Below are positions 1 through 7,933 of a stretch of DNA of 64,000 nt, piece after piece. Each line of letters opens with the position of its first letter. Positions within the stretch are counted from its first letter, which is position 1. The stretch is from Aquincola agrisoli (GTDB taxonomy: Bacteria > Pseudomonadota > Gammaproteobacteria > Burkholderiales > Burkholderiaceae_C). The notes below the pieces were generated by a model. The model was not told where the DNA came from. It searched no databases and was given only the letters and a program-made list of their open reading frames with translations. The translations under genes were made by a program, and so were the position numbers. The stretch is taken from the NCBI RefSeq assembly GCF_036621135.1, contig NZ_JAZIBG010000036.1, forward strand, positions 625,678 through 689,677, read 5' to 3'.

Positions 1-1
1 C

Positions 2-421
2 GGCGGCAGCGCCCTGGGCGTGGAGGGCGTGCCGCTGGCGGCGCCCGCCTCACCGCTCGCCTGGATCGAGCTGCGCCACAGCTACCCGGACATGAAGCCG
101 ATGGTCGGCGCACCCTACAAGCTGTTCTTCGAGACCGGGGAGGTGCGCGAAGGCCACCTCGACGAACACGGTTTCGTCCGGCTCGAGGGCATTCCGGATG
201 CGCCCGCCCGCATGGAGCTGGGCGAAGACGCGCGCGACGCCGCGCCGCGCCACGAGTTGCCCGCGAGCTGCGTTTTTGGCGCCTCCGTCACCGACCTGCC
301 AAGCGCCCTGGCCGTGCGCGAGCAGTACCTGAACCAGGAAGCGGACGAGATCGAGGGCCTGACCGAGGAGCGCGACCATGGGCTGCTGCACCACTACGAC
401 GACGCCGACGGGGCGCGCTGA
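2..421 (+). CDS. 3' end of a type VI secretion-linked protein (VgrG C-terminal extension or effector-loading protein), truncated by window edge
   Basis: The frame is open from the first bases, so only the last 139 or so codons of a gene that begins outside the window are visible. The GTG at 20 is in frame but has no special claim to be a start. The visible part contains a beta-rich module of the form PYKLFF-x-GEVREGHLDEHGFVRLEGIP. This resembles the regulatory-like repeat often appended to VgrG spike C-termini or carried by proteins that load effectors. The stop is three bases before the toxin gene, so the two are probably cotranscribed. The secretion link is inferred from this motif and the toxin/immunity pair downstream. 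The spike body itself is not visible. Confidence 0.5.
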   Translation, partial: GGSALGVEGVPLAAPASPLAWIELRHSYPDMKPMVGAPYKLFFETGEVREGHLDEHGFVRLEGIPDAPARMELGEDARDAAPRHELPASCVFGASVTDLPSALAVREQYLNQEADEIEGLTEERDHGLLHHYDDADGAR

Positions 422-424
422 TCC

Positions 425-1876
425 ATGACGAGCAGACCCACCGACGTGGCCACCGCGGGCCGCACGGCGCTCAAGCAGGCCGACGACGACGTCGCTGGAT
501 GGCTGCACGGCATCGTCACCGGCGACGGCAGCGCCACCTCGCAGGTCATCGTCTCGGGCGTGCTGTCGGTCGTCCCGGGCGTCGGCCAGGCGATGGACGC
601 GCGCGACCTGGTGCGGGGCGTGCTCACGCTGCATGCGCAGCCCGCCAGCGCTGACGCCTGGCTCGGCATGACGGTCACGCTCGTGGGCCTGGTGCCGGGC
701 TTTGGTGATGCCTTCAAGACGGCCTTCAAGCTGCTCAGGGGCGGCCAGCCGCTGGGCCGGGTGCTCGACGGCGTGAGCCCGACCCTGCGGGGCAACGTCG
801 AACGCTGGCTGCGCTCGGCTGACTGGGCGGCGCTGGCCACGCAGCTCACGCGGCTCTTCGACACCGTGGTGGGCCGGTTCATCACCGCCCTCGACGGCCG
901 GATCACCCAGGCCGTGGCCGGGCGAGTCGCCGCGCAGCAGGTCGTCGCGTCGTTGGAGGCGCTGCGCGCCGACGCACCTGGCGCCATCGGCCGGGCCCTG
1001 GGCGAGTTGCAGGCGCTGCAGTCGCGGGCGCTGGCCGACGCCCTGCCACGGTCCACGCACGCCATCGCACCCCCCGGCCACCGGCCGTTGGCAGCGCCGC
1101 CGCAGCAGGCTGCCAGCCGCGCATTGGCATCCGACACGACCTCCGCGCAACGCCGGCACGGCGGCGATGCCGGTGCACGCCCCTTGCCGCCCAACCACAC
1201 CCACCAGGCCGAACGCCGCGAGGACCGGCTGAAGCACTGGTACAGCGGCGTGCTGGCCGAGCAGCTCACGGACTACTACGTGTTCCAGCGGCTGAAGAAC
1301 CTCAAGATCAACGAGCTCGGCCGCAAGCGCGAGGCCAACGATCCGCCCCGGGGCCAGGGCATCGACCACGTCTGGCGTCGCACCGGCAGCGGGCCGGGCA
1401 CCCACCGCTACATCGTCGGCGAGACCAAAGGCCGGCTGGCCGGGCAGTTCGCCTTCCTGGCCGAGATGAACCTGGCGCGGATGCCCTACCCCGCACACCG
1501 CAGCCTGGGCGGCTCGCGCGTGGTCGACGACGACAACGCGCTGAGGGGCCGCCATGCGGACGGGCGCCTGATGCGCCATGCGGACGGGTCACCGACGCGG
1601 GGGCTCAACGAGACCCAGTCCAAGGGAACTCAGATGAGTCACAAGTGGATTGCGATCTCATTGGAGAGAGAAGAAATATCAAGTACAGCAGACAAATCTG
1701 CCCTGCAGAAGTTGATAGAACAAGCTGAGGACACCAACTTCCATTCCGCCGCCTGGGACCGCTGGATCTGCCTCGTGACCGCGAAGCAGATGTCGCAGCA
1801 CGAACGTGGCAAAGGCCTCCGGCATCAGCTTCAGCCACCCATCGTCGTGATCCCTGATCACCTTCTCAAAAGGTAG
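425..1876 (+). CDS. Polymorphic toxin with C-terminal PD-(D/E)xK nuclease domain (PoNe-type DNase effector)
   Basis: This 483-residue protein has two parts. Residues about 45-110 form a hydrophobic module with the pair VVPGVGQ and GLVPGFGD, seen in many T6SS-exported polymorphic toxins. After a Pro/Ala-rich linker, residues about 260-483 look like a restriction-endonuclease-fold nuclease: D314 in GIDHVW, then E333-T-K335 in VGETKG, then Q403 in QMSHKW, matching the D...ExK...Q layout of PoNe effectors. It would degrade target-cell DNA. The gene starts three bases after the upstream stop, and the immunity gene starts two bases after its own stop. Bases about 1625-1750 are clearly less GC-rich than the rest. 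The nuclease fold is well supported; the delivery route is inferred. Confidence 0.75.
   Translation: MTSRPTDVATAGRTALKQADDDVAGWLHGIVTGDGSATSQVIVSGVLSVVPGVGQAMDARDLVRGVLTLHAQPASADAWLGMTVTLVGLVPGFGDAFKTAFKLLRGGQPLGRVLDGVSPTLRGNVERWLRSADWAALATQLTRLFDTVVGRFITALDGRITQAVAGRVAAQQVVASLEALRADAPGAIGRALGELQALQSRALADALPRSTHAIAPPGHRPLAAPPQQAASRALASDTTSAQRRHGGDAGARPLPPNHTHQAERREDRLKHWYSGVLAEQLTDYYVFQRLKNLKINELGRKREANDPPRGQGIDHVWRRTGSGPGTHRYIVGETKGRLAGQFAFLAEMNLARMPYPAHRSLGGSRVVDDDNALRGRHADGRLMRHADGSPTRGLNETQSKGTQMSHKWIAISLEREEISSTADKSALQKLIEQAEDTNFHSAAWDRWICLVTAKQMSQHERGKGLRHQLQPPIVVIPDHLLKR
1550..1588 (+). repeat. In-frame direct repeat inside the toxin domain
   Basis: The 15-mer CGCCATGCGGACGGG occurs at 1550-1564 and again at 1574-1588, a 24-base period that keeps the frame and gives the peptide repeat RHADG twice. 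It lies between the ExK and Q motifs of the nuclease, in a segment that probably forms a loop. Confidence 0.8.
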
Positions 1877-1878
1877 CC

Positions 1879-2925
1879 ATGACCCGCGACGAATTCTTTA
1901 TGCATGCCCCTCGCGCCTTCAGCGAACAGGAGCTTTACGAACGGCGGCGCGAACCCCGTCTGAACTACAACGATCAGTACGGCTGGTATGCGTCCACGCG
2001 TGTCGAGAACCTGACCAAGTTCTATGACACCGTCGCCCACGGTCCGATGGCCGACCACTGGGCAGCATCCCATCGCCTTGCCAACGACTGCACCGCCTTG
2101 CTGAGGCTTCAGTACAGCGCCGGTGACTCCATCGACAGCCTGCGCGCCTTCTACCCTACCGCCATCTGGGCGTGGGAAGAACATGTGCGTCATCTGGACA
2201 ACTGGTACCAAGGTGAAGATTTCGTCCGCAGCTTCAGCACGCGTTCTCCCGCCCTCTCCTTCACGGATGACGAGTACGGGCTCTTCGTCCTGCCCATGCT
2301 CTGCTTCGGCCTGCTGCTCGGCCACGCCGACTTGATGCCCCGCCTGTGCGCCTGCTGGGATTACATCAACGACGAGATCGACTGCTTCGACCAACTCGTC
2401 GAGGCCCTCGTGGCCCCCTTGGTGCCCGGACGCCATCGGCATGCCCGCACCTACACCCGCCACCTCCCCTACCGCAAGCTCGACAAGGTCTTCAGGGCCG
2501 CCCCCGACAAGCGCCCCGCCCTGATGGCCCGATACCTCGACGAGTGGTACCACGCCAGCCGACGCGAGCCCGGCCACGGCATGCACCACGACCTGATGTT
2601 CAAGGGCTACTGGAGCTTCGAAGCCGCCGCCGTCGCCTGGGCCTTCGACATCGACGACACCACCTTCCGCGACATGGACTTCTACCCCCGTGACCTTGCC
2701 GACTACGCTCGGTCCCGGTTTCCCCGCGCCGGCGTCACCACCGCCGGGCTCTTCGCAATGAGCGGCGAGCCCTGCCCCCGCAGCGGCCGGTGGAGCCCCC
2801 GCGCCGACGGGCCCCTCGCCGACGTGCACGTGGCGCAGGGCCGTCCGATGCCCATGGCCGAATGGCGCGATGCGAGCGGGCAGTTCCATCAGCACGCCGT
2901 GCGTTGGCAGTGGGTGGCGGCGTGA
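1879..2925 (+). CDS. PoNi-type immunity protein (DUF1910/DUF1911)
   Basis: The 348-residue product has the two-part layout of PoNi immunity proteins. Residues about 1-115 are an alpha-helical DUF1910-like half. Residues about 240-275 carry a DUF1911 signature, GYWSFEAAAVAWAFDIDD followed by FYPRDLADYAR. An extra C-terminal segment (about 285-348) with CPRSGRW and QGRPMP motifs resembles a small domain found attached to such proteins. No signal peptide is present, as expected for a cytoplasmic inhibitor that binds the incoming nuclease. The ATG lies two bases after the toxin stop, so the pair is translationally coupled. Assignment rests on family signatures plus position. Confidence 0.8.
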   Translation: MTRDEFFMHAPRAFSEQELYERRREPRLNYNDQYGWYASTRVENLTKFYDTVAHGPMADHWAASHRLANDCTALLRLQYSAGDSIDSLRAFYPTAIWAWEEHVRHLDNWYQGEDFVRSFSTRSPALSFTDDEYGLFVLPMLCFGLLLGHADLMPRLCACWDYINDEIDCFDQLVEALVAPLVPGRHRHARTYTRHLPYRKLDKVFRAAPDKRPALMARYLDEWYHASRREPGHGMHHDLMFKGYWSFEAAAVAWAFDIDDTTFRDMDFYPRDLADYARSRFPRAGVTTAGLFAMSGEPCPRSGRWSPRADGPLADVHVAQGRPMPMAEWRDASGQFHQHAVRWQWVAA

Positions 2926-2987
2926 TTCGTGCTCGCTGAAGACGGGCGCTGCACCGCGTGGGCCGCGGGCATCGCCCAGGCCGATGG

Positions 2988-3851
2988 TCAGACACCTGCC
3001 GCCTGCACCAGCAGCCAGCGCCTGAACGCCTGCATCGCCGCCGTCGTCTGCCGCGACTTCAGCCGCGTCAGCCAATAGCGGCCCGTCGACACCGACACCG
3101 CGAACGGTTGCACCAGCCGCTCGCCTCGCAACTCGTCGGCGAACATCGCAGGCGGCAGCAGCGCCACGCCGGCCCCCTGCACCGCCGCGGCGCACATCGT
3201 CAGCGACGAATCGAAGACGGGGCCCCGCAGCACCGGCGATGCCACGCCCGCGGCCGCGAACCAGCGGCTCCACTCGTCGGCGCGGTATGACCGCAGCAGC
3301 ACCTGCCGGGCCAGGTCGGCCGGCGCCCGCAGCCGGCGCGCGAGCGCCGGCGTGCACACCGGCGACAGCGGTGCATCCAGCAGCGGATCGGCCTCGATAC
3401 CGTGCCACGCGCCGTCGCCAAAACGGATGGCGAAGTCCAGGCCCTCGCCAGCGATGTCGACACGGTTGTTGTTCGTCATCAGCCGCAGGTCGACGAACGG
3501 GTGGTCGCGGCCGAAGGCCTCGATCCGCGGCAGCAGCCAGCCCACCGCGAAGGTGCCGACCGCGGCGACCGTCAGCACCTCGCGCAGCCGGCCGCCCTGG
3601 AACTGCTCGAGCACCGCGCCGATGCGCCCGAACGCATCCGACAGCAGCGGCAGCAGCGCATGCCCCTCGTCGGTCAGCGCCAGCCCGCGCGGCAAGCGGC
3701 GGAACAGCGGCACGCCCAGGCGCTCCTCCAGGTTCTTGACCTGGGCGCTCACCGCGGTCTGCGTCACGCTCAGCTCGATCGCGGCCCGTGTGAAGCTCAG
3801 GTGGCGCGCCGAGGCCTCGAAGGCGCGCAAGGCATTCAGGGGAAGGTGCAT
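2988..3851 (-). CDS. ampR: LysR-family regulator AmpR, controlling the divergent beta-lactamase
   Basis: The 287-residue protein begins HLPLNALRAFEASARHLSFTR, an N-terminus typical of AmpR and the related GcvA group, with a LysR winged helix in residues about 1-60. The effector-binding domain contains LRLMTNNNRVDIAGEGLDFA, also close to AmpR. AmpR senses muropeptides of cell-wall recycling and switches from repressor to activator of its divergent beta-lactamase gene. The divergent class A beta-lactamase lies 92 bases away, which is the classical arrangement. The regulated promoter and the AmpR site must lie in 3852-3943. I could not fix the exact T-N11-A operator by eye. Confidence 0.88.
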   Translation of the reverse strand: MHLPLNALRAFEASARHLSFTRAAIELSVTQTAVSAQVKNLEERLGVPLFRRLPRGLALTDEGHALLPLLSDAFGRIGAVLEQFQGGRLREVLTVAAVGTFAVGWLLPRIEAFGRDHPFVDLRLMTNNNRVDIAGEGLDFAIRFGDGAWHGIEADPLLDAPLSPVCTPALARRLRAPADLARQVLLRSYRADEWSRWFAAAGVASPVLRGPVFDSSLTMCAAAVQGAGVALLPPAMFADELRGERLVQPFAVSVSTGRYWLTRLKSRQTTAAMQAFRRWLLVQAAGV

Positions 3852-3890
3852 GCCCCGGATTTTCTAGGGTCTCGCCTTCGGATTCCTCGT

Positions 3891-3919
3891 TTGTGCGTCG
3901 ATGGCCGCGCCGCTAACGT
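3891..3919 (+). promoter_or_regulatory. Candidate sigma-70 promoter of the beta-lactamase gene
   Basis: A -35-like TTGTGC at 3891-3896 is separated by 17 bases from a -10-like TAACGT at 3914-3919. A ribosome-binding site AAGGAGA follows at 3931-3937, seven bases before the ATG at 3944. The bases between this promoter and ampR (3852-3890) are the likely AmpR-binding region. Confidence 0.5.
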
Positions 3920-3943
3920 GCGCGGCTCCAAAGGAGAAGACGA

Positions 3944-4807
3944 ATGGACAGACGCACGTTCAACAGCGGCCTGGGGCTGCTGCTCGCCACGGGCTGGCAG
4001 GCCGCGCAGGCCCAGAAAATCGAGGATGACGACCTGTGGCAGCAGATCGAGGCCGGCGCCGGCGGCCGGCTCGGCGTGGCCGTGCTCGACACCGCCACGG
4101 GCGCGGTGGCCGGCCACCGGCTCGATGAACGATTCCCGATGTGCAGCACCTTCAAGTGGCTGGCCGCCGCGCTGGTGCTGCAGCGGGTGGACGCCGGCCA
4201 GGAGCGGCTGGACCGGCGCATCCGCTTCGGCCGCGAGGTGCTGATCAGCCATTCCCCCGTCACCGAGCGCCACGCGGGCGGCGACGGCATGACGCTGGGT
4301 GCGTTGTGCGAGGCGACGATCACCACCAGCGACAACGCGGCGGCCAACCTGATCCTGGAGACCTTCGGCGGGCCCGCCGCGGTGACGCGCTACGCCCGTT
4401 CGCTCGGCGACACGGTGACGCGCCTGGACCGCACCGAGCCCTCGCTGAACGAGGCGCGACCCGGCGATCCACGCGACACCACCTCCCCCCGGGCAATGAG
4501 CGGATCGCTGCGCGCCGCGGTGCTCGGCGAGTCGCTGTCGGCCGCCGGGCGGGGCCAGCTGGCGCAGTGGCTGGAAGCGACGAGCACCAACGGCCAGCGG
4601 CTGCGTGCCGACCTCCCCGCAGGCTGGCGCATGGGCAGCAAGACCGGCACTGGCGCACGCGGCACGACCAACGACGTGGGCGTGTTCTGGCCGCCGGGCC
4701 GGCCGCCGGTCGTCGTGGCGGTGTATCTCACGGAGACGAGGGCCCCCGAGGCGCAGCGCAATGCGGCCGTGGCACGCGTGGCGCGGCGCATCACGCACGG
4801 CGCCTGA
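3944..4807 (+). CDS. Class A serine beta-lactamase with Tat-type signal peptide
   Basis: The 287-residue enzyme hydrolyses beta-lactams in the periplasm by an acyl-serine mechanism. All class A motifs are present: STFK (S68, K71 of the precursor), the SDN loop in TTSDNAA, the omega-loop glutamate in EPSLN and KTG in SKTGTG. A cysteine precedes the catalytic serine, as in PenA/L2-type enzymes, but no partner cysteine stands after KTG, so the KPC-type disulfide is not expected. The N-terminus MDRRTFNSGLGLLLA is a twin-arginine signal, as known for Burkholderia PenA relatives. Expression is probably inducible through the divergent ampR. The spectrum cannot be told from sequence reading alone. 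Confidence 0.93.
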   Translation: MDRRTFNSGLGLLLATGWQAAQAQKIEDDDLWQQIEAGAGGRLGVAVLDTATGAVAGHRLDERFPMCSTFKWLAAALVLQRVDAGQERLDRRIRFGREVLISHSPVTERHAGGDGMTLGALCEATITTSDNAAANLILETFGGPAAVTRYARSLGDTVTRLDRTEPSLNEARPGDPRDTTSPRAMSGSLRAAVLGESLSAAGRGQLAQWLEATSTNGQRLRADLPAGWRMGSKTGTGARGTTNDVGVFWPPGRPPVVVAVYLTETRAPEAQRNAAVARVARRITHGA

Positions 4808-4828
4808 CGGCGGCCGGGCCGCACGCCC

Positions 4829-6070
4829 TCAGCGGCGGGGCGCCGCGTCGCCGGCCCACAGCTCGGCCAGCTGCGGGAAGTTCCAGTTCGCGGCCGGCTC
4901 GCGCCCGGCGATGCGGTCGCGCACGCCGGGCATCGACAGGTCGATGCGCTGCACGCTGACCGGCAGGTTGGAGCGTGTCGAGAAGAACACCTTCACCACG
5001 GGTGAGACGAGCGCGCCGGGGCTCTGCTCCACCACGACGGCGAGCCGGCCCGACTCCAGCCGCACCAGCGAGCCGGTCGGGTAGATGCCCAGGCTCTTCA
5101 CGAAGGCACCGAAGACCTGCTCGTCGAAGTGGCCCTGCCACGACATCATCCGGGCGATCGATTCGGCCGGGTCCCAGCCGGCCTTGTACGGACGGTTGGA
5201 GGTGATGGCGTCGTAGACGTCGCACACTGCACCCATGCGCGCGACGCGCGACAGCGCGTCGCCGCCCAGCCGGTGCGGGTAGCCGGTGCCGTCGACCCGC
5301 TCATGGTGGTGCAGGCAGACGTCGAGCACCGCCTCGCCGGCCGAGCCGCCCTGCAGCATGTCGTGGCCGCGCTCCGGGTGCGTGCGCACGATGCCGAACT
5401 CCTCGTCGGTGAGCTTGCCGGGCTTGTTGAGGATGTCGAGCGGGATCGCCGCCTTGCCCATGTCGTGCAGCAGGCCGGCCAGGCCGGCCTCGCGGCATTG
5501 GTCGGCATCGAGCCCGAGCTCGCGTCCCAGCGACACCATCAGCGCGCAGACCGCCACGGAGTGCATGTAGGTGTATTCGTCGCGGGTCTTCAGCCGCGCC
5601 AGGCTCACCAGCGCACCGGGGTTGCGGAACACCGAGGCGGAGATCTCCTCCACCATCGGCAGGCACTGCTCGGCGTCCAGCGCCCGGCCGAGCCGCGCCT
5701 CGGCGAACATCGACTTGACCGCCTGCGTCGAGCGCTTGCAGACCTGCGCCGCCCGGCGCAGTTCTTCATCGAAGGGGGCCGACACCTCCGGGACGGCCGG
5801 GCCGGCCTGCACCGAAGCCAGCGCCTCGGCCGCCGGGGCCGGCTCCGCGGCACGCTGCAGCCCCGGCCGCCCGTCGGCCTGCGCCACGTCGAGCCCACGG
5901 GCCGGATCGATCCAGCACTCGGCGATGCCGGACGCGCGGGCAGCCTGCAAGTCGGCAGGATCGTCCAGCAGGAAGCGCGACTTCCAGAACGGATGCCGTA
6001 TCCAGGAGCTTTCGAAGGCGTGCAGGAACATGCCGAGCCGCAGATCGGCAACGGCGATCTTTTTCAACAT
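4829..6070 (-). CDS. HD-GYP cyclic-di-GMP phosphodiesterase with N-terminal DUF3391 domain
   Basis: The 413-residue protein starts with a DUF3391-type domain (LRLGMFLHAFESSWIRHPFW) and carries an HD-GYP domain in the C-terminal half. The HD motif LLHDMGK is at about residue 200 and HHHERVDGTGYP at about 253. Further metal-binding histidines in YMHSV and THPERG are intact. Such enzymes degrade cyclic di-GMP and so favour motility over biofilm. A linker rich in Ala/Pro/Glu separates the domains. The gene is convergent with the beta-lactamase gene (21-base gap) and lies 92 bases downstream of aroC. A paralogue lies at 14890-16113. Confidence 0.9.
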   Translation of the reverse strand: MLKKIAVADLRLGMFLHAFESSWIRHPFWKSRFLLDDPADLQAARASGIAECWIDPARGLDVAQADGRPGLQRAAEPAPAAEALASVQAGPAVPEVSAPFDEELRRAAQVCKRSTQAVKSMFAEARLGRALDAEQCLPMVEEISASVFRNPGALVSLARLKTRDEYTYMHSVAVCALMVSLGRELGLDADQCREAGLAGLLHDMGKAAIPLDILNKPGKLTDEEFGIVRTHPERGHDMLQGGSAGEAVLDVCLHHHERVDGTGYPHRLGGDALSRVARMGAVCDVYDAITSNRPYKAGWDPAESIARMMSWQGHFDEQVFGAFVKSLGIYPTGSLVRLESGRLAVVVEQSPGALVSPVVKVFFSTRSNLPVSVQRIDLSMPGVRDRIAGREPAANWNFPQLAELWAGDAAPRR

Positions 6071-6162
6071 CGGGGCGCACCCCCTTGGTGATCAGATCTA
6101 TTGTTTTCGGCAGTTCAGGGCCCGCGCAATAGGGGCGCGCCAGGACGGCGGCGCGCCGCCGT

Positions 6163-7263
6163 CTACGGGGCGCTGCCGGGAATCGACGGCACGGGCAGCC
6201 CCACGTCCGCGCACTGCGCGCGGTGGCGCAGCGCATGGTCCATCAGCACCAGCGCCAGCATCGCCTCGGCGATGGGCGTCGCGCGGATGCCGACGCACGG
6301 GTCGTGGCGGCCGAAGGTCTCTACCGTGGTGGGTTGCACGCTGCGGTCGATCGACGCCTTGGGCGTGCGGATCGAACTGGTCGGCTTGATGGCGATGGCC
6401 ACCCGCAGGTCCTGCCCGGTGGAGATGCCGCCCAGCACGCCGCCGGCATGGTTGCTGCGGAAGCCCTCGGGCGAGAGTTCGTCGCCGTGATGGCTGCCGC
6501 GCTGCGCGACGACGCCGAAGCCGTCGCCGATCTCCACGCCCTTCACGGCGTTGATGCCCATCATGGCGTAGGCGATGTCGGCGTCGAGCTTGTCGTAGAG
6601 CGGCTCGCCCAGCCCGACCGGCACGCCCTGCGCGATGACCTCGATGCGGGCGCCGCAGGAGTCGCCGGCCTTGCGCAGCGCATCCATGTAGTCCTCGAGC
6701 TGGCCGATCATGCCGGCGTTGGCGGCGAAGAACGGGTTGTTCGGGATGTGCTCCAGGCCCTCGAACGGGATGGGCAGCTCGCCGAGCTGGCTCATCCAGC
6801 CGACGAAGGTGGTGCCGTGCCGCTCGCGCAGCCACTTGCGCGCCACTGCGGCCGCGGCCACCGTGGGCGCGGTCAGCCGGGCCGACGAGCGCCCGCCGCC
6901 GCGCGGATCGCGGATGCCGTACTTGCGCCAGTAGGTGTAGTCGGCATGGCCCGGGCGGAAGGTGTCGAGGATGTTGCCGTAGTCCTTGCTGCGCTGGTCG
7001 GTGTTGCGGATCAGCAGCGCGATCGGCGTGCCGGTCGTCTTGCCCTCGTAGACGCCGGAGAGGATCTCCACCACGTCGGGCTCGTTGCGCTGCGTCACGT
7101 GGCGGCTGGTGCCGGGGCGGCGGCGGTCCAGCTCCGGCTGGATGTCCGCCTCGCTCAAGGCCAGGCCGGGCGGGCAGCCGTCGATGACGCAGCCGATGGC
7201 CGGGCCGTGGCTTTCGCCGAAGTTGGTGACGCGGAAGAGTTCGCCGAAGGTGGAGCCGGGCAT
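6163..7263 (-). CDS. aroC: Chorismate synthase
   Basis: The 366-residue enzyme converts 5-enolpyruvylshikimate 3-phosphate to chorismate, the last step of the shikimate pathway, using reduced FMN. Family motifs are clear: GESHGPAIGCVIDGCPPG near the N-terminus, FRPGHADYTY, RGGGRSSAR and GRHDPC near the C-terminus. Length is normal. The start ATG at 7263 gives the usual PGSTFGELFRVTNFGESHG beginning. A strong hairpin lies just upstream, between this gene and the CBS-domain gene, suggesting that aroC has its own promoter. Confidence 0.97.
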   Translation of the reverse strand: MPGSTFGELFRVTNFGESHGPAIGCVIDGCPPGLALSEADIQPELDRRRPGTSRHVTQRNEPDVVEILSGVYEGKTTGTPIALLIRNTDQRSKDYGNILDTFRPGHADYTYWRKYGIRDPRGGGRSSARLTAPTVAAAAVARKWLRERHGTTFVGWMSQLGELPIPFEGLEHIPNNPFFAANAGMIGQLEDYMDALRKAGDSCGARIEVIAQGVPVGLGEPLYDKLDADIAYAMMGINAVKGVEIGDGFGVVAQRGSHHGDELSPEGFRSNHAGGVLGGISTGQDLRVAIAIKPTSSIRTPKASIDRSVQPTTVETFGRHDPCVGIRATPIAEAMLALVLMDHALRHRAQCADVGLPVPSIPGSAP

Positions 7264-7290
7264 GGTGGAACCTGGGCAGGAAGCGGAAGC

Positions 7291-7324
7291 AACAAGGGCC
7301 TGGCACCAGGACGGTGCCAGGCCC
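7291..7324 (-). terminator. Rho-independent terminator of the CBS-domain gene
   Basis: A perfect 12-base-pair stem (GGGCCTGGCACC at 7296-7307 pairing with 7313-7324, five-base loop) is followed on the minus strand by a T-rich stretch TTGTTGCTT. It stands 22 bases after the stop of the CBS-domain gene and before aroC. Confidence 0.65.
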
Positions 7325-7345
7325 GCGATTGTGACAGCGGCCCCG

Positions 7346-7825
7346 TCAGAGCTTGGGGCGGGAGGCGGCTTCCTCGGCCTCCGCGTCCTGCTCGACCGGC
7401 CAGTCGCGGATGTAGGCCTTGAGCATGCGGTTCTCGAAATCCTGGCTGTCGACCACGGCCTTGGCGACGTCGTAGAACGAGATCACGCCCATCAGCGTGC
7501 GCTGGCTGACCACCGGCATGTAGCGTGCATGGCGCTGCAGCATCATCCGGCGCACCTCGTCGAGCTCGGTCTCGGGCGTGCAGGTGAGCGGGAAGTCGTC
7601 CATCACGGTACGCACGATCATCTCGCCCACGGTGCCGCCGTTGCGCACCACGGCCTGGATCACCTCGCGGAAGGTCAGCATGCCGACCAGCTCGCCGTGG
7701 CTCATCACGCACAGCGAGCCGATGTCGAGCTCCGCCATGGTGCGCAGCGCGGTGGACAGGGCCTCTTCGGGTGTGACGGTATAGAGCGTGTTCCCTTTGA
7801 CACGCAGGATGTCGCTGACTTTCAT
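7346..7825 (-). CDS. Small two-CBS-domain protein
   Basis: The start at 7825 is preceded on the minus strand by GGAGGCGACCC, a good ribosome-binding site, so I reject the much longer open frame upstream. The 159-residue product is almost wholly a CBS pair: residues about 10-65 (SDILRVKGNTLYTVTPEEAL, IGSLCVM) and about 75-130 (PLTCTPETELDEVRRMM, YMPVV). CBS pairs bind adenine nucleotides and act as sensors. Stand-alone versions are common in proteobacteria and their partners are mostly unknown. The gene is divergent from the metY-like gene. No specific role can be assigned. Confidence 0.88.
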   Translation of the reverse strand: MKVSDILRVKGNTLYTVTPEEALSTALRTMAELDIGSLCVMSHGELVGMLTFREVIQAVVRNGGTVGEMIVRTVMDDFPLTCTPETELDEVRRMMLQRHARYMPVVSQRTLMGVISFYDVAKAVVDSQDFENRMLKAYIRDWPVEQDAEAEEAASRPKL

Positions 7826-7933
7826 GGGTCGCCTCCAGGCAGTTCTTCGCGGCAACATAGCACACAATCCCCAGGATAGAGAGGGCTGTTGCGACGAGAC
7901 GAAGCCGCCCGCGCAGCCCCCGGAGGAGACAGC

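Noticed and set aside
50..1579. Long open frame on the minus strand opposite the toxin gene
   Set aside because: It is a GC-rich antisense shadow; the plus-strand protein has recognisable domains and coupled neighbours, while this translation is Arg/Gly/Ala-rich without any motif.
3852..3890. Exact AmpR operator
   Set aside because: Several T-rich and A-containing spacings are possible but none is a convincing symmetrical LysR site by eye, so no site was annotated.
6134..6157. GGCGCGCC inverted repeat between aroC and the HD-GYP gene as terminator
   Set aside because: The arms are self-complementary and GC-rich, but no T-tract follows on either strand.
7826..7933. SAM riboswitch before the metY-like gene
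   Set aside because: The 108-base leader shows no SAM-I or SAM-II type conserved core and no terminator stem.
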